Source of the DNA: Microlunatus capsulatus
GTDB lineage: Bacteria; Actinomycetota; Actinomycetes; Propionibacteriales; Propionibacteriaceae
Assembly: GCF_017876495.1 (NCBI RefSeq)
Contig: NZ_JAGIOB010000001.1
Location: forward strand, 3,844,001-3,908,000
Reading direction: 5' to 3'
DNA length: 64,000 nt
This document shows, one piece after another, positions 62,788 through 64,000 of the stretch (positions are counted from its first letter, which is position 1; each line of letters begins with the position of its first letter). Position numbers and translations under genes: made by a program. Under the pieces are notes generated by a model. It ran no database searches. It saw only the letters and a program-made list of their open reading frames with translations, and was not told the DNA's origin.

Positions 62788-63771
62788 ATGGAGCTGCTGG
62801 TGCTGGGCGGGACCCGCTTCGTCGGCCGGGCGGTGGTCGCCGAGGCGGTCGCCCGGGGGTGGGGCGTCACCGCCCTGCACCGGGGGGTGACGCCGGGCCT
62901 GCCCGCCGGCGTCCGGGCGCTGCACGCCGACCGGACCGACGAGGCGGCGCTGGCCGCCGCCCTGGCCGACGTGCGCGTCGACGCCGTGGTGGACACCTGG
63001 GCGGGGGCACCGGTCGTCGCGACCACCGCCGCCCGGCTGCTGCGCGGGCGGGCCCAGCGGTTCGGCTACGTCTCCACCAGCGGGGTCTACGTCTGGGGCG
63101 AGCACGTCGACGAGTCCTCCCCGCTGGTCCCGGCCGACCCGACGGCTGGGAGCACCGACTACGCCGCGGACAAGCGCGGGGCCGAGCTGGGCGTGCTGGA
63201 GAGCTTCCCGGACGCCCTGCTGGCCCGGGCCGGGCTCATCCTCGGCCCCTGGGAGGACGTCGGCCGGCTGCCCTGGTGGCTCACCCGGACCGCCGCCGGC
63301 GGCCGGGTGGTCGCTCCCGGGCGACCTGACCGGCCCCTGCAGCTCGTCGACGCCCGCGACCTCGCCACCTGGCTGCTGGACGGCCTGGCCTCGGGGCTGG
63401 CCGGGCCCGTCGACACCATCAGCCGCTCGGGGCACGCCACCACCGCCGACCTGCTGCAGGCCTGCGTCGAGGTCACCGGCGGCGGGGCCGAGCTGGTCTG
63501 GGTGGGGGAGGAGGCGCTGGCGGCCGCGGGTGCGGAGCCGTGGACCCAGCTGCCGTGCTGGGTCCCCGAGTCGGGGGAGTTCGCCGGTTTCCTCGAGGCG
63601 GACACGCGCCTCGCCGCGGCCACCGGGCTGGTCTGCCGGCCGGTGCGGGAGACGGTGGCCGACACCTGGGCCTGGCTCCGGGCGCACGGCCCGCTGGCCC
63701 AGCGCCCGGACCGGCCGGTGCACGGGCTGCCGCCGGCGCTCGAGCGGCAGCTGCTCGACGCCGCGGGCTGA
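62788..63771 (+). CDS. NAD-dependent epimerase/dehydratase family protein
   Basis: Encodes 327 residues from an ATG; CAGGAT (62776-62781) ends six bases upstream, predicting a leaderless message. The Rossmann motif is GGTRFVGRAV (about 8-17). The catalytic serine lies in YVSTSGVYVWG, and YAADKRGAE supplies the YxxxK pair. The protein is close to extended short-chain reductases such as the CDP/NDP-sugar epimerase-like group. A substrate cannot be read from the sequence. Confidence 0.83.
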   Translation: MELLVLGGTRFVGRAVVAEAVARGWGVTALHRGVTPGLPAGVRALHADRTDEAALAAALADVRVDAVVDTWAGAPVVATTAARLLRGRAQRFGYVSTSGVYVWGEHVDESSPLVPADPTAGSTDYAADKRGAELGVLESFPDALLARAGLILGPWEDVGRLPWWLTRTAAGGRVVAPGRPDRPLQLVDARDLATWLLDGLASGLAGPVDTISRSGHATTADLLQACVEVTGGGAELVWVGEEALAAAGAEPWTQLPCWVPESGEFAGFLEADTRLAAATGLVCRPVRETVADTWAWLRAHGPLAQRPDRPVHGLPPALERQLLDAAG

Positions 63772-63820
63772 CGCGCCGGCCCGAGGTGGACGACGCGACC
63801 GGTCCGACCCGGTCAGCGCC

Positions 63821-64000
63821 TCAGCGGAGCTCGCGCTCGACCGCGCTCCGGACGTCGTCCGGGATGGGGACGGGACGCCCGGTCGCCGGGTCGACGAAGA
63901 CGTGGGTGAAGGTGCCCTCCGCAGCGGGCTCGGGGTCCCCGGCCACGAAGAGGCCGAGCTCCCAGGTGATGCTCGTGGTCCCCACCCGGCCCGCCCGCAG
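63821..64000 (-). CDS. Acyl-CoA thioesterase (hotdog fold), 3' part only
   Basis: The last 59 codons run off the right edge of the window. The visible part (RVGTTSITWELGLFVAGD ... GTFTHVFVDPATGRPVPIPDDVRSAVERELR) matches the C-terminal strands of 4-hydroxybenzoyl-CoA thioesterase/YbgC proteins, where the late HVFVD and RPVPIP motifs are characteristic. The catalytic N-terminal region lies outside the window. Confidence 0.75.
   Translation of the reverse strand: MRAGRVGTTSITWELGLFVAGDPEPAAEGTFTHVFVDPATGRPVPIPDDVRSAVERELR

Noticed and set aside
63797-63814. GACCGG/CCGGTC hairpin between the epimerase and thioesterase genes
   Set aside because: Only six pairs with a six-base loop; too weak to call a terminator.

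Overview
The window is very GC-rich chromosomal DNA (roughly three quarters G+C by eye) from an actinobacterium. Four things support this: the linked order rpsP-khpA-rimM-trmD ... rplS-lepB-rnhB-DUF2469-yraN-comM-dprA; an imuA'-imuB-dnaE2 mutasome behind a perfect actinobacterial-type SOS box; a three-gene sdhCAB with a fused diheme-type SdhC; and many GTG starts with likely leaderless transcripts. Copies of a GAGCCTGTCGAAGGGC-type dispersed repeat fit Propionibacteriales-like genomes, but the genus cannot be fixed from this sequence. No rRNA, tRNA, CRISPR array, insertion sequence or prophage was seen.

Layout. Positions 1-2.5 kb hold the end of an ABC-2 permease, a secreted S1 protease and a dienelactone hydrolase. 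Positions 2.6-25.2 kb hold the conserved translation, secretion and DNA-uptake block. It is interrupted by sdhCAB with an ECF sigma/membrane-partner pair, and later by a DHA2 MFS exporter, a membrane-anchored EEP phosphatase, a UvrA-like ATPase with a pentanucleotide repeat in its leader, and an FMN-binding protein. Notable here are a TrmD fused to a GNAT domain and two tandem type I signal peptidases. Positions 25.3-40.2 kb are mixed: a secreted FN3 protein, a CDF metal exporter, a lipoprotein-type PBP, an esterase plus ATP-grasp pair, acetyltransferases, a Tam methyltransferase under a TamR-like palindrome, an RpiR regulator, a Bcr/CflA exporter, a DedA protein and an HNH protein. Positions 40.3-46.2 kb hold the SOS mutasome, followed by a TauE/SafE permease.

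Positions 47.4-62.7 kb form what looks like one sugar-catabolic regulon. It has a lipoprotein sugar-binding protein, two permeases (no ATPase), a LacI and a DeoR regulator, a double metallo-beta-lactamase-fold protein, a ThuA/ThuB-like pair (ThuA plus Gfo/Idh/MocA), a SIS isomerase, a GH38 alpha-mannosidase and a DAACS symporter. Three near-identical LacI-type operators (TGGGAACGWTSCCA) lie at the binding-protein gene, the MBL gene and the SIS-mannosidase operon, tying divergent units together. A separate 9-bp inverted repeat in front of the DeoR gene is probably its own operator. The substrate is not known; a mannose-containing glycan or glycoside processed through a 3-keto intermediate is an inference. 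The window ends with an epimerase and the 3' part of a thioesterase gene.
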